Source: a virus
Virus record (IMG/VR): IMGVR_UViG_3300042289_000986
Span: 124,001-188,000 of that record
Strand: one strand, 5' to 3'
Length of the DNA stretch: 64,000 bases
Shown here: positions 16,031-25,532 of the stretch, piece by piece
How positions within the stretch are numbered: position 1 is the first letter of the stretch
Layout: every line of letters begins with the position of its first letter
The notes under the pieces: generated by a model
The model's database searches: none
Seen by the model: the letters and a program-made list of their open reading frames with translations, nothing else
Told to the model about the DNA's origin: nothing
Position numbers and translations under genes: made by a program

Positions 16031-17827
16031 TCAACTTAATAAACTTGTGACTCCTTTGCTTTTTTCTAAAAGCAAAACATTATCAACGTTTACCTTTGTG
16101 TGATTTTTATGAGATATAATATAAACTGATTCTTCGTATTTCTCAACTTTATTTTTTAATATCTCGATGATTTTTTCAATCCCATTATCATCAATAGCTG
16201 AATCAAACAGTTCATCATAAAAATTTAATGAAAAACTTGTTCCAGTGTGAAGTCGCAAAATATCTTGGAACATAAAAAGAATTGCAATATCAATTCTTTT
16301 ACGTTCTCCACCACTAAAATTAAAGTAAGAGCATTCTTTTCCTTTATCGTTAAAAATTGTTTCTTCAAACAGTTCATCAAATTCACATTTGCATGGTGCT
16401 TGTAGTTTTTTTAAATAAAAATTTAAACGCTGATTAAAAACATCTATTAATTTTTTGACAATATATGTTTTAATTCCTTCTTCTGATACAATATATTTTG
16501 CGGTATTTAAAACTTTTAATTTATTTTTAATGTTTTCCAACTCACTTTGCGTGTTATCAATATCTTTTTTACATTTTTTAATGTCAGAATCAAAATTTGA
16601 TTTTTCTATTTCAATTTTATTGATATCTTTTTTATAATCAGTGTTTTGTTTTTTAAGAGTTTGAATATTTTGTTCTTTTAAACGTAAAGATGTTATTTCT
16701 TCATTTGTCTTTTTTTGTTTATTTTGAATTTTTTTAATTCCATCTTCAATTTCTTTGAGTTTTTCTTGTAAAGATTCTATTTGATTGTTTAATTCTTGAA
16801 GATCTTTTTGTAAATTTTTAATTTCAATTTCTATTGTTTTAACACTTTGTTGGATGTGGTTAATATCTTCTTTACAGTATTCTCTATTGCATGTCGGGCA
16901 AATATTTCCTTTACTAAGAATTTTTTGTTTTTCTTTGTTTTTTTGATCAATTGATGATTCTATTTTTATTTTTTCTTTTGTTTTATTTGAAATATCAGTG
17001 TGTTGTGTTTTATAAAACTTTTCTAAAAATTTAAGTTTTTCGTTTAATTCAGCAATTTCATTTTTTAAATTATTTCCAGATTTGGTAGTTTCATTTTCAA
17101 GTTTATTTATTTGTTTTTGATTGATTTCTATTTTTTGTTGAAGTTCTTTAATTTTATTTTTTTTATTGCTTTCATCATTATTTTTTAATTTTTCAAGCAT
17201 TTCTAAATTTTTTTGATGATTTATAAAATTATTACTCAAAAGATCATTTTGTTTTTTGCATTCATTAAAATCTGATCTAGTTTTAAGGAGCATTTCTCCA
17301 AAAACGTTTAGTTGCAAAATGCCTTCTATGAATTTTCTTTTATCGACTTTTTTTTGAGCCATAAAAGGCAGTGTATTATTTGAGGACATAATAACTGCAT
17401 TGTTAAAAACTTCTTCGTTTGCTCCTATTAGATTTTTTATATATTCATCACTTTTGGGTAAAGTTGATGGTGTTTCATCTTTACCATCAGATATAATAGT
17501 TATTTTACTGGGATTTAAAACTCTGTTAATTTCGTAACTTTTTTTATTTTTTTCTGTATGAATATCAAACTTAATAACCACATTACATTCTTTATTATTT
17601 TGATTGTGTTGTATTTTTTCTTTTTTCAGATCTCTAAGAGTGTTCCCAAACAAACACCAGTATAATGCATCTGCTATTGTGCTTTTTCCTATTCCATTTT
17701 TCCCGCCAATGTCTTTGTTTTCTCCAGTTATTAAATTAATTCCTTTTTGAAACTTTATTTCTAATGGTTTATCACCAATAGATAAAAAATTTTGAATTTT
17801 TATAGAATTAAAAATTACTTTTTTCAT
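16031..17827 (-). CDS. 46: Recombination endonuclease large subunit gp46 (SbcC/Rad50-like)
   Basis: A 598-residue SMC-like ATPase: Walker A GGKNGIGKST (residues 41-50), long coiled coils of Lys/Glu/Asn repeats on both sides of a zinc hook (CPTCNREYC near residue 310), the ABC signature FSGGERKR, and Walker B LNFYDELFDSA. T4 gp46 has 560 residues. With gp47 it resects DNA ends for recombination-dependent replication. In T4 the two genes lie close together; here gp47 is about 9 kb away (27065-28114), beyond the sugar island. Confidence 0.93.
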   Translation of the reverse strand: MKKVIFNSIKIQNFLSIGDKPLEIKFQKGINLITGENKDIGGKNGIGKSTIADALYWCLFGNTLRDLKKEKIQHNQNNKECNVVIKFDIHTEKNKKSYEINRVLNPSKITIISDGKDETPSTLPKSDEYIKNLIGANEEVFNNAVIMSSNNTLPFMAQKKVDKRKFIEGILQLNVFGEMLLKTRSDFNECKKQNDLLSNNFINHQKNLEMLEKLKNNDESNKKNKIKELQQKIEINQKQINKLENETTKSGNNLKNEIAELNEKLKFLEKFYKTQHTDISNKTKEKIKIESSIDQKNKEKQKILSKGNICPTCNREYCKEDINHIQQSVKTIEIEIKNLQKDLQELNNQIESLQEKLKEIEDGIKKIQNKQKKTNEEITSLRLKEQNIQTLKKQNTDYKKDINKIEIEKSNFDSDIKKCKKDIDNTQSELENIKNKLKVLNTAKYIVSEEGIKTYIVKKLIDVFNQRLNFYLKKLQAPCKCEFDELFEETIFNDKGKECSYFNFSGGERKRIDIAILFMFQDILRLHTGTSFSLNFYDELFDSAIDDNGIEKIIEILKNKVEKYEESVYIISHKNHTKVNVDNVLLLEKSKGVTSLLS

Positions 17828-17838
17828 TAAACTTTCTT

Positions 17839-17867
17839 ATAATACCAGATTTATAAGAAAAAATCAA
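17839..17867 (-). promoter_or_regulatory. Promoter TTGATT-N17-TATTAT for gp46
   Basis: Minus strand: -35 TTGATT (17862-17867), -10 TATTAT (17839-17844), spacer 17, ending 11 nt before the ATG at 17827. The predicted leader is about 4-5 nt. Confidence 0.45.
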
Positions 17868-17869
17868 TT

Positions 17870-18589
17870 TTAAAAAAACTTAAAGTTTGTATAAAAATTT
17901 GAATCATATAAGTAATGATTACGATCCTCGTCATCTGGAAGCTCGATAACTCTTGGTATGTTCAAAGATGTTGCCCAAGCTGAAGGGCCTGTTAAATTTC
18001 CAACATAACACTTACAACTGTTTAATTTTAAAAAAAATTCATAAAGAGACTCAACTTTTTTCATTGGTAAAAGATCTTTATATGCAAATTTTTCATATTG
18101 TTCCGAATCAAAACAAATAAAAATGCAATTTTTATGCTTTTCTATTATTTGTTTATAAATTTCGTCTTTTTGTGGATGTGCTTTTCTTATAGATCTATTG
18201 ATCAAAACTGTATCTTTCAAAGAATCGTCTTTTTCTGAAATTTTAATCCACGAATAATTTTTTGGTGTTGTTTCTTCATCAAAAAAAGTTTTAAAATATA
18301 AATCAATCCAAGATGTTTTATATAAAAGTGGTGAATTTCTAAAATTTATTAAATTGATATCAATTTTTTGGTTATTATATATTTGTAAAGAGTTAAACCA
18401 TTCTTGTTTTTTTAAAATTGGAATTAAATCTTTAACAGTAACATCTAGGGATTTTTCAAAAGTATCTCCATTATTCGAAATAAATAAGTCGGCTTTGCTG
18501 TTTGTTTTTTCCCAAACATATTTGCAAACACAAAGACCGTGGATAAAATCTCCCAACTTTCCACCGCCCAAATAACTTTTATTTTCCAT
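17870..18589 (-). CDS. GT9-like (heptosyltransferase-type) glycosyltransferase
   Basis: At 239 residues it is short for GT9 (usually over 300). It opens with a Gly-rich loop (LGGGKLGDFIHGLCV), typical of the first beta-loop-helix of GT9 enzymes. It ends with CYVGNLTGPSAWATSLNIPRV, the donor-site G-x-x-T-G-P-x-H/A-x-A-x-x-L pattern. The His normally found after GP is replaced by Ser/Ala here. It is the most downstream member of the sugar island and overlaps the DUF4254 gene by 11 nt. Confidence 0.65.
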   Translation of the reverse strand: MENKSYLGGGKLGDFIHGLCVCKYVWEKTNSKADLFISNNGDTFEKSLDVTVKDLIPILKKQEWFNSLQIYNNQKIDINLINFRNSPLLYKTSWIDLYFKTFFDEETTPKNYSWIKISEKDDSLKDTVLINRSIRKAHPQKDEIYKQIIEKHKNCIFICFDSEQYEKFAYKDLLPMKKVESLYEFFLKLNSCKCYVGNLTGPSAWATSLNIPRVIELPDDEDRNHYLYDSNFYTNFKFF

Positions 18590-18830
18590 ACATTTTGGTT
18601 GATCCTTGTTTATAGAGTTTCTGAAGTTTTCCGCTTCCCACTATTTCATTTATTTTTTCGTCAATTTCTTGGATAAGATCTGTACGATAAGAATTAGCTA
18701 CGTTTGTGACTCTTGTTGCATCAGCAATTTGTTTGTCCGATGCATTTTTGTCACGTTTAATGTCTTCAGCCATCCATATTCTAATGTTTGTAATTGTTAG
18801 TTTATCAATAAGATTTCCGATTGTTTCCAT
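18579..18830 (-). CDS. DUF4254-like small protein
   Basis: This 83-residue protein begins IGNLIDKLTITNIRIWMAED, the helical signature I associate with DUF4254 proteins, which occur beside glycosyltransferase genes in surface polysaccharide loci. It is all-helical and shorter than most family members. It is packed between two glycosyltransferases with overlaps, so it may be a partner or regulator of one of them. Its biochemical role is unknown. Confidence 0.55.
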   Translation of the reverse strand: METIGNLIDKLTITNIRIWMAEDIKRDKNASDKQIADATRVTNVANSYRTDLIQEIDEKINEIVGSGKLQKLYKQGSTKMYGK

Positions 18831-18831
18831 T

Positions 18832-19764
18832 TTATATAATCCTTTCTATCATATTTTTATAATCTGAGGTCATTCTTTCTGGACTCCATTCATTATAAAG
18901 CATTTTTACCTTTTCGCAATTATTTAAAAAAGGTTTTAAGCTATTACACTGTTCATAATAGCCCAAATGATCGTGTAAATGTCTATACATGTGCGTTGAA
19001 TTGACAGCTAGAGCTTTTTGGGAGCTAATCGCAAGATCTGCACTACCTCCAACTCCAACATATATATCAGGAGCATTATAAAAATAAACATTTAAATCAT
19101 TTTTTGATAAAAACCCAATAACATCTAATTCTGTTTCAAAATAATGATTTGTAATATTCAATTTTACATTATTTTTTGTAATTTTATTTTTCCAAGACTC
19201 AAAAATTAAAGTCTCATCTTTCCCCCCAAAAGTGGCTTTTGTTAAGTTCATGTTAATATTAACTTCATCAAATTCGTGGTGGACAATATCAATAATAACG
19301 TCAAACATTTTCCAAGGAGAGACGCTAAATCCGTGTGATCCTATATTCAAAACATTATCAATTTTGCTATTTTTATTTTCGTATCTTCTAATTGGTCGAA
19401 TGGTTGTATATTTTTTTGAACTGACAATTGGATTTGTGTCATCGTGTATGATCCAAGCATCAAAGGTATCATTGTAAAAATCTATATCAGAAGGCTTTAA
19501 AGGATCGTGTATAATTCCTATATGTTTAATTTTTCCAAATTTTGATAAAATTTCTCTATTAATGTAGGGCAATGTTGAACAATAGTAATTGTATAAAATT
19601 ACGTCAGGTTTATTTTGTTCTATAAATTGAAAATATTCTTCTTTTGAAGAAGATTCTACATATGTTATATCTAATATATTTTTATCTAAAAGTTCAAAGA
19701 TTCTTTTTCCTATTTCATATACACCACATTGCGATTTTTGGTGATTAATAAATAAAATTTTCAT
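18832..19764 (-). CDS. Glycosyltransferase-like protein, probable GT-B fold
   Basis: The N-terminus has an Rossmann-like strand and loop (MKILFINHQKSQCGVYEIG) as in GT4 enzymes, followed by PDVILYNYY and IGIIHDPLKP. The C-terminal part has VLNIGSHGFSVSPWK and a serine/alanine-rich site (GGSADLAISSQKALAV) where GT4 enzymes bind the donor. I chose the ATG at 19764, just after the upstream stop, over a longer in-frame start at 19794. The sugar specificity cannot be told. Confidence 0.6.
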   Translation of the reverse strand: MKILFINHQKSQCGVYEIGKRIFELLDKNILDITYVESSSKEEYFQFIEQNKPDVILYNYYCSTLPYINREILSKFGKIKHIGIIHDPLKPSDIDFYNDTFDAWIIHDDTNPIVSSKKYTTIRPIRRYENKNSKIDNVLNIGSHGFSVSPWKMFDVIIDIVHHEFDEVNINMNLTKATFGGKDETLIFESWKNKITKNNVKLNITNHYFETELDVIGFLSKNDLNVYFYNAPDIYVGVGGSADLAISSQKALAVNSTHMYRHLHDHLGYYEQCNSLKPFLNNCEKVKMLYNEWSPERMTSDYKNMIERII

Positions 19765-19765
19765 G

Positions 19766-20401
19766 TTAGTTTTTAACAAAAAAATCATTAACAAATGATC
19801 TCTGCTCTTTTTTCCAACCTAAACCATTTAAATATGTTTCAACTTCTGGTGTATTATAGTTATTTTCTATTATCAACAATTTTATATTATAAGAATTAAC
19901 ATCAAAAGATTTTAAAACATCTAATTCATTACCTTCTGTATCTATAGATATAAAATCTATTTCATTATGATCAAAATGATTTTGAATACACCAATCTAAT
20001 CTTCTTGTTTGGATTTTTATGGTTTTTCTTTCTATATTTGAAAAATGTTTTTGTATATCATTAACCAAAACATCATCTACTTGTAAACCGCTCATAGCAG
20101 AATGTGGTTGATCTACATCTTTAATTGTAAAAAGCTCAAAATCTACTTCATCTTTATTTTCAGAAGAAATGGCAAAGTTTAAACAATTTTTTCTATTATT
20201 TTTGAGTTTATTAAAAGTTTCTAAAACAGGTTCAATACAAAGACAATCCCAACCATTTTTTTCAAAATGGTATGTGTTCGAATAATAAACACCGTCAGTA
20301 GCTCCTACTTCAATACATTTTCCATTTTGTTTGTCTGGAAAATATTGTCTTATAATTTGATCTACTTTTGGATCGAATTGACCATAAAACTCATTAATCA
20401 T
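19766..20401 (-). CDS. FkbM-family SAM-dependent methyltransferase
   Basis: The 211-residue protein has the SAM-binding motif KCIEVGATDGVYYSNT, then WDCLCIEPVLETF, and the FkbM hallmark IDFISIDTEGNELDVLKSF. FkbM enzymes O-methylate sugars, polyketides and glycan ends. Here it is placed between a glycosyltransferase and a C-methyltransferase, so it probably caps or decorates the sugar made or attached by the island. It overlaps the neighbouring start by 4 nt. Confidence 0.85.
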   Translation of the reverse strand: MINEFYGQFDPKVDQIIRQYFPDKQNGKCIEVGATDGVYYSNTYHFEKNGWDCLCIEPVLETFNKLKNNRKNCLNFAISSENKDEVDFELFTIKDVDQPHSAMSGLQVDDVLVNDIQKHFSNIERKTIKIQTRRLDWCIQNHFDHNEIDFISIDTEGNELDVLKSFDVNSYNIKLLIIENNYNTPEVETYLNGLGWKKEQRSFVNDFFVKN

Positions 20402-21630
20402 TTTGAAATAATTTCAAATTTAGGACACGGAACAATGAATTTACCGCCATTTGACAAGTAATCGTCTTCTCTTTTAACGAACTCGTTAATAAAATGCCAA
20501 GGAAGCACTAACATGTAGTCTGGTTTCATTGCTCGGACTCTTTCTTCTGAGTAAATTGGGATATTTGTTCCAATTGTTTTTAAACCATATTTGTATGGGC
20601 TTCTTTCTGCGATGGCATCAATATAAGAATGATCTAAACCAAAATACTGTAAGAGAGTATTCCCTTTAGTTGATGCACCATAACCACAGATGACCTTTCC
20701 TTTGGCTTTTTCATTTTTAATGAAATCGACAGTTTCTTTTTTTAACCTTTCTGTTTGCTCAAAAAAGTTTAACCATATTTCTTTCTCATCTAATTTAAGA
20801 GTTTTCTCCCAAGACAGTAATGATTCTACTCTTACATTACAAACGTCTCTATATGGGGCCGTTGCGAACGAATGGTTGTCTGAAATTTTCTTTTTAATGT
20901 AAAGTCTAAAGCTTCCACCATTCACATCATTTAACTGACAATCAACTACCTTTAAGTTTGCTTCAGCTAAAACCTTTGTCATGGAGCTTAAAGCCCAATA
21001 ATAAACGTGTTCATGACAAATGTTATCAAATGCCATTTGTTTAATCATTAGTGGCGTATAGCTCATTTGAACAACAAACAAGCCATCGTCATCCAATACT
21101 TCATAAATGTCTTTTAAAAAGTCTACAGGCTCATCTAAATCATAAAACATGGCAATGCATGTAATAACTTTTGCTTTAACATCACGAAAACGAGATTTTT
21201 GATAGTTTTTCAATGTGAAAAAGTCTTGGATGATTTCATCGGCAAATTTTGATGACTCTTTTTTGAATGAATCATCCGCAGGATCAATCCCCAACTTTTT
21301 GATTTCTGTTGGAACATATGATAATAGAGTTCCATCGTTACATGCTATATCTAACCAAAGATCATCTTTTTCTAATTTTTGCAAGCTGCAAATGTTTTCA
21401 ACGATCCCCTTTAATTCGTTTTTCATGGTGGTGTTAATGCCACTGCGATACCAGTATTTTCCATACATTGTTTCGGTTGGAGTAATTTCTTTTAATCTTG
21501 CTGCTCCGTATCTTTCATCAATGACCAACGATAAATCGTGTTTACCCGCTCTTGCATCTGATTCTTGATCAATAAAATCTGAAACATATAATTCACCTAG
21601 ACTAAAAAGTTCTGTGTTGTATTTTTTCAT
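20398..21630 (-). CDS. Sugar C-methyltransferase-like SAM methyltransferase
   Basis: A 410-residue class I methyltransferase: SAM site LWLDIACNDGTLLSYVP, then the motif DNICHEHVYYWALSSM characteristic of NDP-sugar C-methyltransferases. It has a C-terminal Rossmann-like domain (KVICGYGASTKGNTLLQYFG) as in the TylC3/NovU type. These enzymes add a branch methyl to keto-deoxysugars, which fits the dehydratase encoded just upstream. The N-terminal Cys-rich zinc domain of some relatives appears reduced. An AATAAATA late-type element precedes the ATG. Confidence 0.8.
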   Translation of the reverse strand: MKKYNTELFSLGELYVSDFIDQESDARAGKHDLSLVIDERYGAARLKEITPTETMYGKYWYRSGINTTMKNELKGIVENICSLQKLEKDDLWLDIACNDGTLLSYVPTEIKKLGIDPADDSFKKESSKFADEIIQDFFTLKNYQKSRFRDVKAKVITCIAMFYDLDEPVDFLKDIYEVLDDDGLFVVQMSYTPLMIKQMAFDNICHEHVYYWALSSMTKVLAEANLKVVDCQLNDVNGGSFRLYIKKKISDNHSFATAPYRDVCNVRVESLLSWEKTLKLDEKEIWLNFFEQTERLKKETVDFIKNEKAKGKVICGYGASTKGNTLLQYFGLDHSYIDAIAERSPYKYGLKTIGTNIPIYSEERVRAMKPDYMLVLPWHFINEFVKREDDYLSNGGKFIVPCPKFEIISK

Positions 21631-21635
21631 AAGGT

Positions 21636-22601
21636 TTATTTATTATATACTATTTTTAAGTCATTATCAACCATTTTCATAACCATTTCATTAAAACTTG
21701 TTTTTGGTTTCCAATTTAAAACATTTTGAGCTTTTGTTGAATTTCCTATTAAAACATCAACTTCCGCTGGTCTATAAAAATCTTTGTTAATTTTGATATA
21801 TTTTTCCCAATCTTTAATTCCTACATAATTAAAAGAAACATTTAAAAGATCTTTTATTGAGTGTAAAAGCCCAGTGGATATAACATAATCATCTGGTGTG
21901 TGGTGCTGTAACATAAGCCAAAAAGCCTCAACAAAATCAACAGCATATCCCCAATCTCTTTTTGATTCTATATTTCCAAGAGAAATATGATCTGTTAATC
22001 CTAATTTTATCTTGGCAACTCCTTGAGTTATTTTTCTAGAAACAAAAACTGGTTTTCTTCTTTCGCTTTCGTGATTAAACAAAATGCCATTACAAATAAA
22101 CATGTTATAGTTTTCTCTATAGTTTTTACACAACCAGTAACCATAAAGCTTAGAGCAGCCATATTGGGTTTTTGGACAAAATGGAGTATTTTCATTCGCT
22201 GGATTTTCAGTTATTCGTCCAAAAATTTCTGAAGATGCTGGTTGGAAAAATTTAATTTTTTTATTAAAAGTTTTAATTGATTCTAACCATCTTAATGTTC
22301 CTAAACCTGTTACGTTTGCATTGGATTCGGTATTTTTCCAGCAATCTTCCAAAAATGAATTACCTGCTAAGTTATAAATTTCATCAGGATTAGATTCTTC
22401 TAAACATTTTAAGATTGAAGATTGATCTGCTAAATCACCCTTAAGAAAAGTTATTTTATTTTTTAAATGGGTTGTATTTTCGTTTATGTTCTGATCTGGT
22501 TTTTGGATGCCGTAGATATGATATCCTCGATCAAGAAGAAAATCTGCTAGATGGCTACCATCCATTCCGTTGATACCTGCTATTAAAACTTTTTTAGACA
22601 T
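21636..22601 (-). CDS. gmd: GDP-mannose 4,6-dehydratase-like SDR enzyme
   Basis: At 321 residues it is an extended short-chain dehydrogenase with an NAD(P) loop GINGMDGSHLADFLLDRG and the catalytic YxxxK in YGCSKLYGYW. It also has PASSEIFG and the substrate-loop NHESERRKPVFVSRK, which is very typical of GDP-mannose 4,6-dehydratases, plus FYRPAEVDVLIG. The expected product is GDP-4-keto-6-deoxymannose, a precursor of fucose, rhamnose and branched deoxysugars. It feeds the methyltransferases and glycosyltransferases of the island. Confidence 0.85.
   Translation of the reverse strand: MSKKVLIAGINGMDGSHLADFLLDRGYHIYGIQKPDQNINENTTHLKNKITFLKGDLADQSSILKCLEESNPDEIYNLAGNSFLEDCWKNTESNANVTGLGTLRWLESIKTFNKKIKFFQPASSEIFGRITENPANENTPFCPKTQYGCSKLYGYWLCKNYRENYNMFICNGILFNHESERRKPVFVSRKITQGVAKIKLGLTDHISLGNIESKRDWGYAVDFVEAFWLMLQHHTPDDYVISTGLLHSIKDLLNVSFNYVGIKDWEKYIKINKDFYRPAEVDVLIGNSTKAQNVLNWKPKTSFNEMVMKMVDNDLKIVYNK
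21637..21644 (-). promoter_or_regulatory. Late-type element AATAAATA before the C-methyltransferase
   Basis: Minus strand AATAAATA ends 6 nt before the ATG at 21630 and overlaps the end of the dehydratase gene. If used, the downstream half of the sugar island would be transcribed late, with the structural genes. Confidence 0.4.
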
Positions 22602-23295
22602 AATCAGTTTCGTTTATTAATTTTTCATATTCTGTAAAATATGGAAAATATTTTGTTGAACCGTGAAAGCCAAAACTATTACCCAATATTGATTTTTCGT
22701 TAATATAGCTTTCTAATGAAAATTGTTGAGCAATTTGAACTGGTGCATATTTTATCCCTGCTTGTTTTAAATCTTTCCTGTGTAAAACCGATATTATTAC
22801 ATCTTCTTCTAATTCTGGATTTTTGTAATCTATTTTTGATGTTTCAATTAAAAGTTTTTTACTTCTTAAAGAAAAACCACCATTTCCAACAATATTTTTT
22901 ACATCACCTTGCATATTTGTTTTTTGCAAAACGTCTTTAGTTAAATGTTCGCCCCAAGGAGCACCAATATAATCATAATTGTAAAAAAAATCTGTCCACA
23001 GGTAAGGATTAACGACAAACCCATCAGGCTGAACAAACAAACAATACTCACTATCAATATATTTGTACATTTCTTTGATACAAAAAATATTATAATCCTT
23101 TAAACTGGCTAATCCATCAATTTTAATAACTTCAATATCAGAATATGATAAATTTTTATTAGTAATGATAATTTTTTGGTAAAAATTAATTTTTTCAGAA
23201 CTTATTTTAATAGCCTTTGCGCTATTTTCAGGATCTCTACCGTTTATTGAGACGATAGTTACTTTATTCAAATTTAGTTTTAAATTATCTTCCAT
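22594..23295 (-). CDS. DUF5672-like glycosyltransferase-type protein
   Basis: The 233-residue protein carries a run typical of DUF5672: LFVQPDGFVVNPYLWTDFF, YDYIGAPWG, then VGNGGFSLRSKKLL, a DxD-like acidic site later (LEEDVIISV), and FGFHGSTKYFPYF at the end. This is a GT-A-like fold found near glycan genes. It probably transfers a sugar, but the donor and acceptor are not readable. It overlaps both neighbours (8 and 16 nt). Confidence 0.75.
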   Translation of the reverse strand: MEDNLKLNLNKVTIVSINGRDPENSAKAIKISSEKINFYQKIIITNKNLSYSDIEVIKIDGLASLKDYNIFCIKEMYKYIDSEYCLFVQPDGFVVNPYLWTDFFYNYDYIGAPWGEHLTKDVLQKTNMQGDVKNIVGNGGFSLRSKKLLIETSKIDYKNPELEEDVIISVLHRKDLKQAGIKYAPVQIAQQFSLESYINEKSILGNSFGFHGSTKYFPYFTEYEKLINETDYV

Positions 23296-23981
23296 GTATT
23301 TTTAAGAATTGGGGTTGTAAGAGGACCAGTTCTCTTAAAGAAAATTTTTTTATTTTTCAAATTTGTTTGTTCGATTAAATTAGCAAAACAACTGTCGTAC
23401 ATAGCTAAAACTTTAGCATTTTCAAGAACATACATCCAATCAAAAACCGATTTAGAAAAAGGTTTTATCTCTATTAGTTGATAATCTTTTGGATATTCAA
23501 TTTGGTGTGGACATACACCATCAGAAACTTCTAATTGAACTACGCAATAATTGGGATTTTGTACTAATTGATTATATAAAGCAATTTCTCTTTCTTTTAT
23601 TCTATTAAATTTTAAATTCCATTTTTCTTCAAATGGAACTCTAGCAAGTTTATATCGAAATTCATCAAATGATAAACTATTTTGAGAAACAAACTGATGT
23701 GTATTTTTTCGGTGCCAAGTACCTGGTGATGTAAAAGATAAATCTAGCATAACACAACCTTTTTCAATAAAAATTTTTTCACTATCTTCTATGGGATTTA
23801 AATTTTGTGTATTAAGAGGATAGAATGATACATAATCAATATTGTCTTTAAAGTTATCAATTAAAAAATCATAAACTGGCCAATGAATATCATAACCTTG
23901 GTCGTGATAATATTTGGCAATAGGTAAACATATTATAATATCTCCTATTCTACCTGGTAATAAAATTCCTAACTTTTTCAT
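23280..23981 (-). CDS. GT9-like glycosyltransferase
   Basis: It starts with MKKLGILLPGRIGDIIICLPIAKYY, the G-x-x-G-D loop of heptosyltransferase-type GT9 enzymes. At 233 residues it is shorter than typical. The donor-binding half is reduced (VLAMYDSCFANLIEQTNLK retains the D-S/T-x-x-x-x-x-A pattern). It is one of three GT9-like genes in the window (with 17870-18589 and 49230-50126). It overlaps the upstream gene by 4 nt. Confidence 0.65.
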   Translation of the reverse strand: MKKLGILLPGRIGDIIICLPIAKYYHDQGYDIHWPVYDFLIDNFKDNIDYVSFYPLNTQNLNPIEDSEKIFIEKGCVMLDLSFTSPGTWHRKNTHQFVSQNSLSFDEFRYKLARVPFEEKWNLKFNRIKEREIALYNQLVQNPNYCVVQLEVSDGVCPHQIEYPKDYQLIEIKPFSKSVFDWMYVLENAKVLAMYDSCFANLIEQTNLKNKKIFFKRTGPLTTPILKNTWKII

Positions 23982-24748
23982 AGTTTTAAATATTTTTCTT
24001 CAAGTTCTTTTTCGTTTTCTAATGGAATTAAAAATTGCCCATAAGGTTCTCTTTTGATTAAATTTTCAAAAATAAACTGTTTCCATTTAATTGATAATGG
24101 ATTTTTTTCCCATAGCTTACTATTATACACTGCTTCTGGACTTGTTTCACTCCATTTTATATCATGTTTTTCATGAGCAGCATAAAATTCTTTATTTAAT
24201 ATAATACATTTACTAAGGTTATACATTTTTAATGTAAATGCCACATCCCAAAGATGTTCTGCATAAATATATTTTTCAAAATGAATATTGTTAGAATTCC
24301 ACCAATCTTTTTTGATTGCCCAAACATCAAAACCAGCTATTTCAATTCGATATGGTACAATATTTTCAAGTGATTGAATTGGGTGTGTGTCATGACGAGA
24401 CACACAATAAGTTTCATATTCTCCTGCTAAAACTAAATTTAAAAATTTTGGAGATAATAAAATATCACTATTTAAAAAAATAAAATAATCACAATTTTGT
24501 TTTGATAAAATATCAAAAAACTCTTTAGCTATTGGTTTTTGTGAATTAGAGTTATGAATAACATCTTTGGCCTTTTCATTTAACAAAGGTAAAGGAATAA
24601 ATGCCTCGTCCAAATTTTTTTCATTAGGATAGAATATATTGTATAGTTTAACATTAGAATATTTTAAAGAAATTTTTTTTAAAACTTCTATACATTTTTG
24701 TTGTCTTGGACAAGTTCCAAAAATATTAATTCCTATCGCTATATTCAT
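23978..24748 (-). CDS. GT-A type glycosyltransferase-like protein
   Basis: A 256-residue protein with an N-terminal strand (MNIAIGINIFGTCPRQ), a DxD-like motif in YFIFLNSDILLSPKF, and the acceptor-side segment GFDVWAIKKDWWN. This resembles glycosyltransferases that act on host or virion surface glycans. It overlaps the 24726-25532 gene by 23 nt. Donor specificity is unknown and the first acidic residue of DxD is Asn. Confidence 0.6.
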   Translation of the reverse strand: MNIAIGINIFGTCPRQQKCIEVLKKISLKYSNVKLYNIFYPNEKNLDEAFIPLPLLNEKAKDVIHNSNSQKPIAKEFFDILSKQNCDYFIFLNSDILLSPKFLNLVLAGEYETYCVSRHDTHPIQSLENIVPYRIEIAGFDVWAIKKDWWNSNNIHFEKYIYAEHLWDVAFTLKMYNLSKCIILNKEFYAAHEKHDIKWSETSPEAVYNSKLWEKNPLSIKWKQFIFENLIKREPYGQFLIPLENEKELEEKYLKL

Positions 24749-25532
24749 TTTTGATTGATTTTAAAAAATTAACTACATCTTCTTGGGTACTGTCTGGTAT
24801 TTCATTAACCATAATACCATGTTTGTTTATAAAAAGCTGCCACTGTTCTCTAATTCTTTCTTCTCTAGAACCGTCTGGTCTTTCGGATTGTAAACGACTT
24901 TTGGCGTTTTGGTTGTTTTCTATTAAATCATCTGAGTTTTTAAGATCAGGAAACCACCAAAAAGGAGGACAGTATTTTGTTTTTGACTCTCGGTAAGCCA
25001 TATCAATATCAAAGGGATCACGAAATTGGGTATCATATACGCCAACTTCGTCAAAACACGATGAATTGTGATAAGTGAATTCATTGCACATGTTTTTATA
25101 AAAAGATATCCCAACATTTTCACTATAGTTAACTGTAAGTCTTGGGGTCCTATTATTTGGACTTCCAGAATCCCATGACATGCTGACAAATGAAAAGTAA
25201 TTTATGCCTGATGTTTTAGACGCTTCGATATATTTTTCAAATATATGTTCATTTTTAATGATCATATCATCTTCTATTAAGAAAATATGCTTGCAGTTTC
25301 TATTTTTTAGAAAATTGATACAATCATTTCTACAAAAAGCTGGATAATAATTTTTGTGGTGTTGTATCCAGTTTGTATCATATAAAGATTCATTATATCG
25401 TTCTCCTCCGTTTACTGTTACCAGTTCGTCTATTTTATTTTTAGGAAGCGAGTTATATAAATCTTTAAAATAAGATTCAGAATTGTACGTAACGATACCT
25501 ACACCTATTTTTTCTATTGGTTGTTTTTCCAT
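24726..25532 (-). CDS. GT2-like glycosyltransferase, tandem paralogue 1
   Basis: The 268-residue protein has the GT2 start (KIGVGIVTYNSESYF), the acidic DxD site HIFLIEDDMIIKN, and YIEASKTSGINYFSF, then WWFPDLKNSDDLIE. The same landmarks recur in the next gene (25514-26314) and in reduced form in 26304-27068, so the three are tandem duplicates. The intact EDD suggests an active metal-dependent transferase. The acceptor is unknown. Confidence 0.7.
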   Translation of the reverse strand: MEKQPIEKIGVGIVTYNSESYFKDLYNSLPKNKIDELVTVNGGERYNESLYDTNWIQHHKNYYPAFCRNDCINFLKNRNCKHIFLIEDDMIIKNEHIFEKYIEASKTSGINYFSFVSMSWDSGSPNNRTPRLTVNYSENVGISFYKNMCNEFTYHNSSCFDEVGVYDTQFRDPFDIDMAYRESKTKYCPPFWWFPDLKNSDDLIENNQNAKSRLQSERPDGSREERIREQWQLFINKHGIMVNEIPDSTQEDVVNFLKSIKNEYSDRN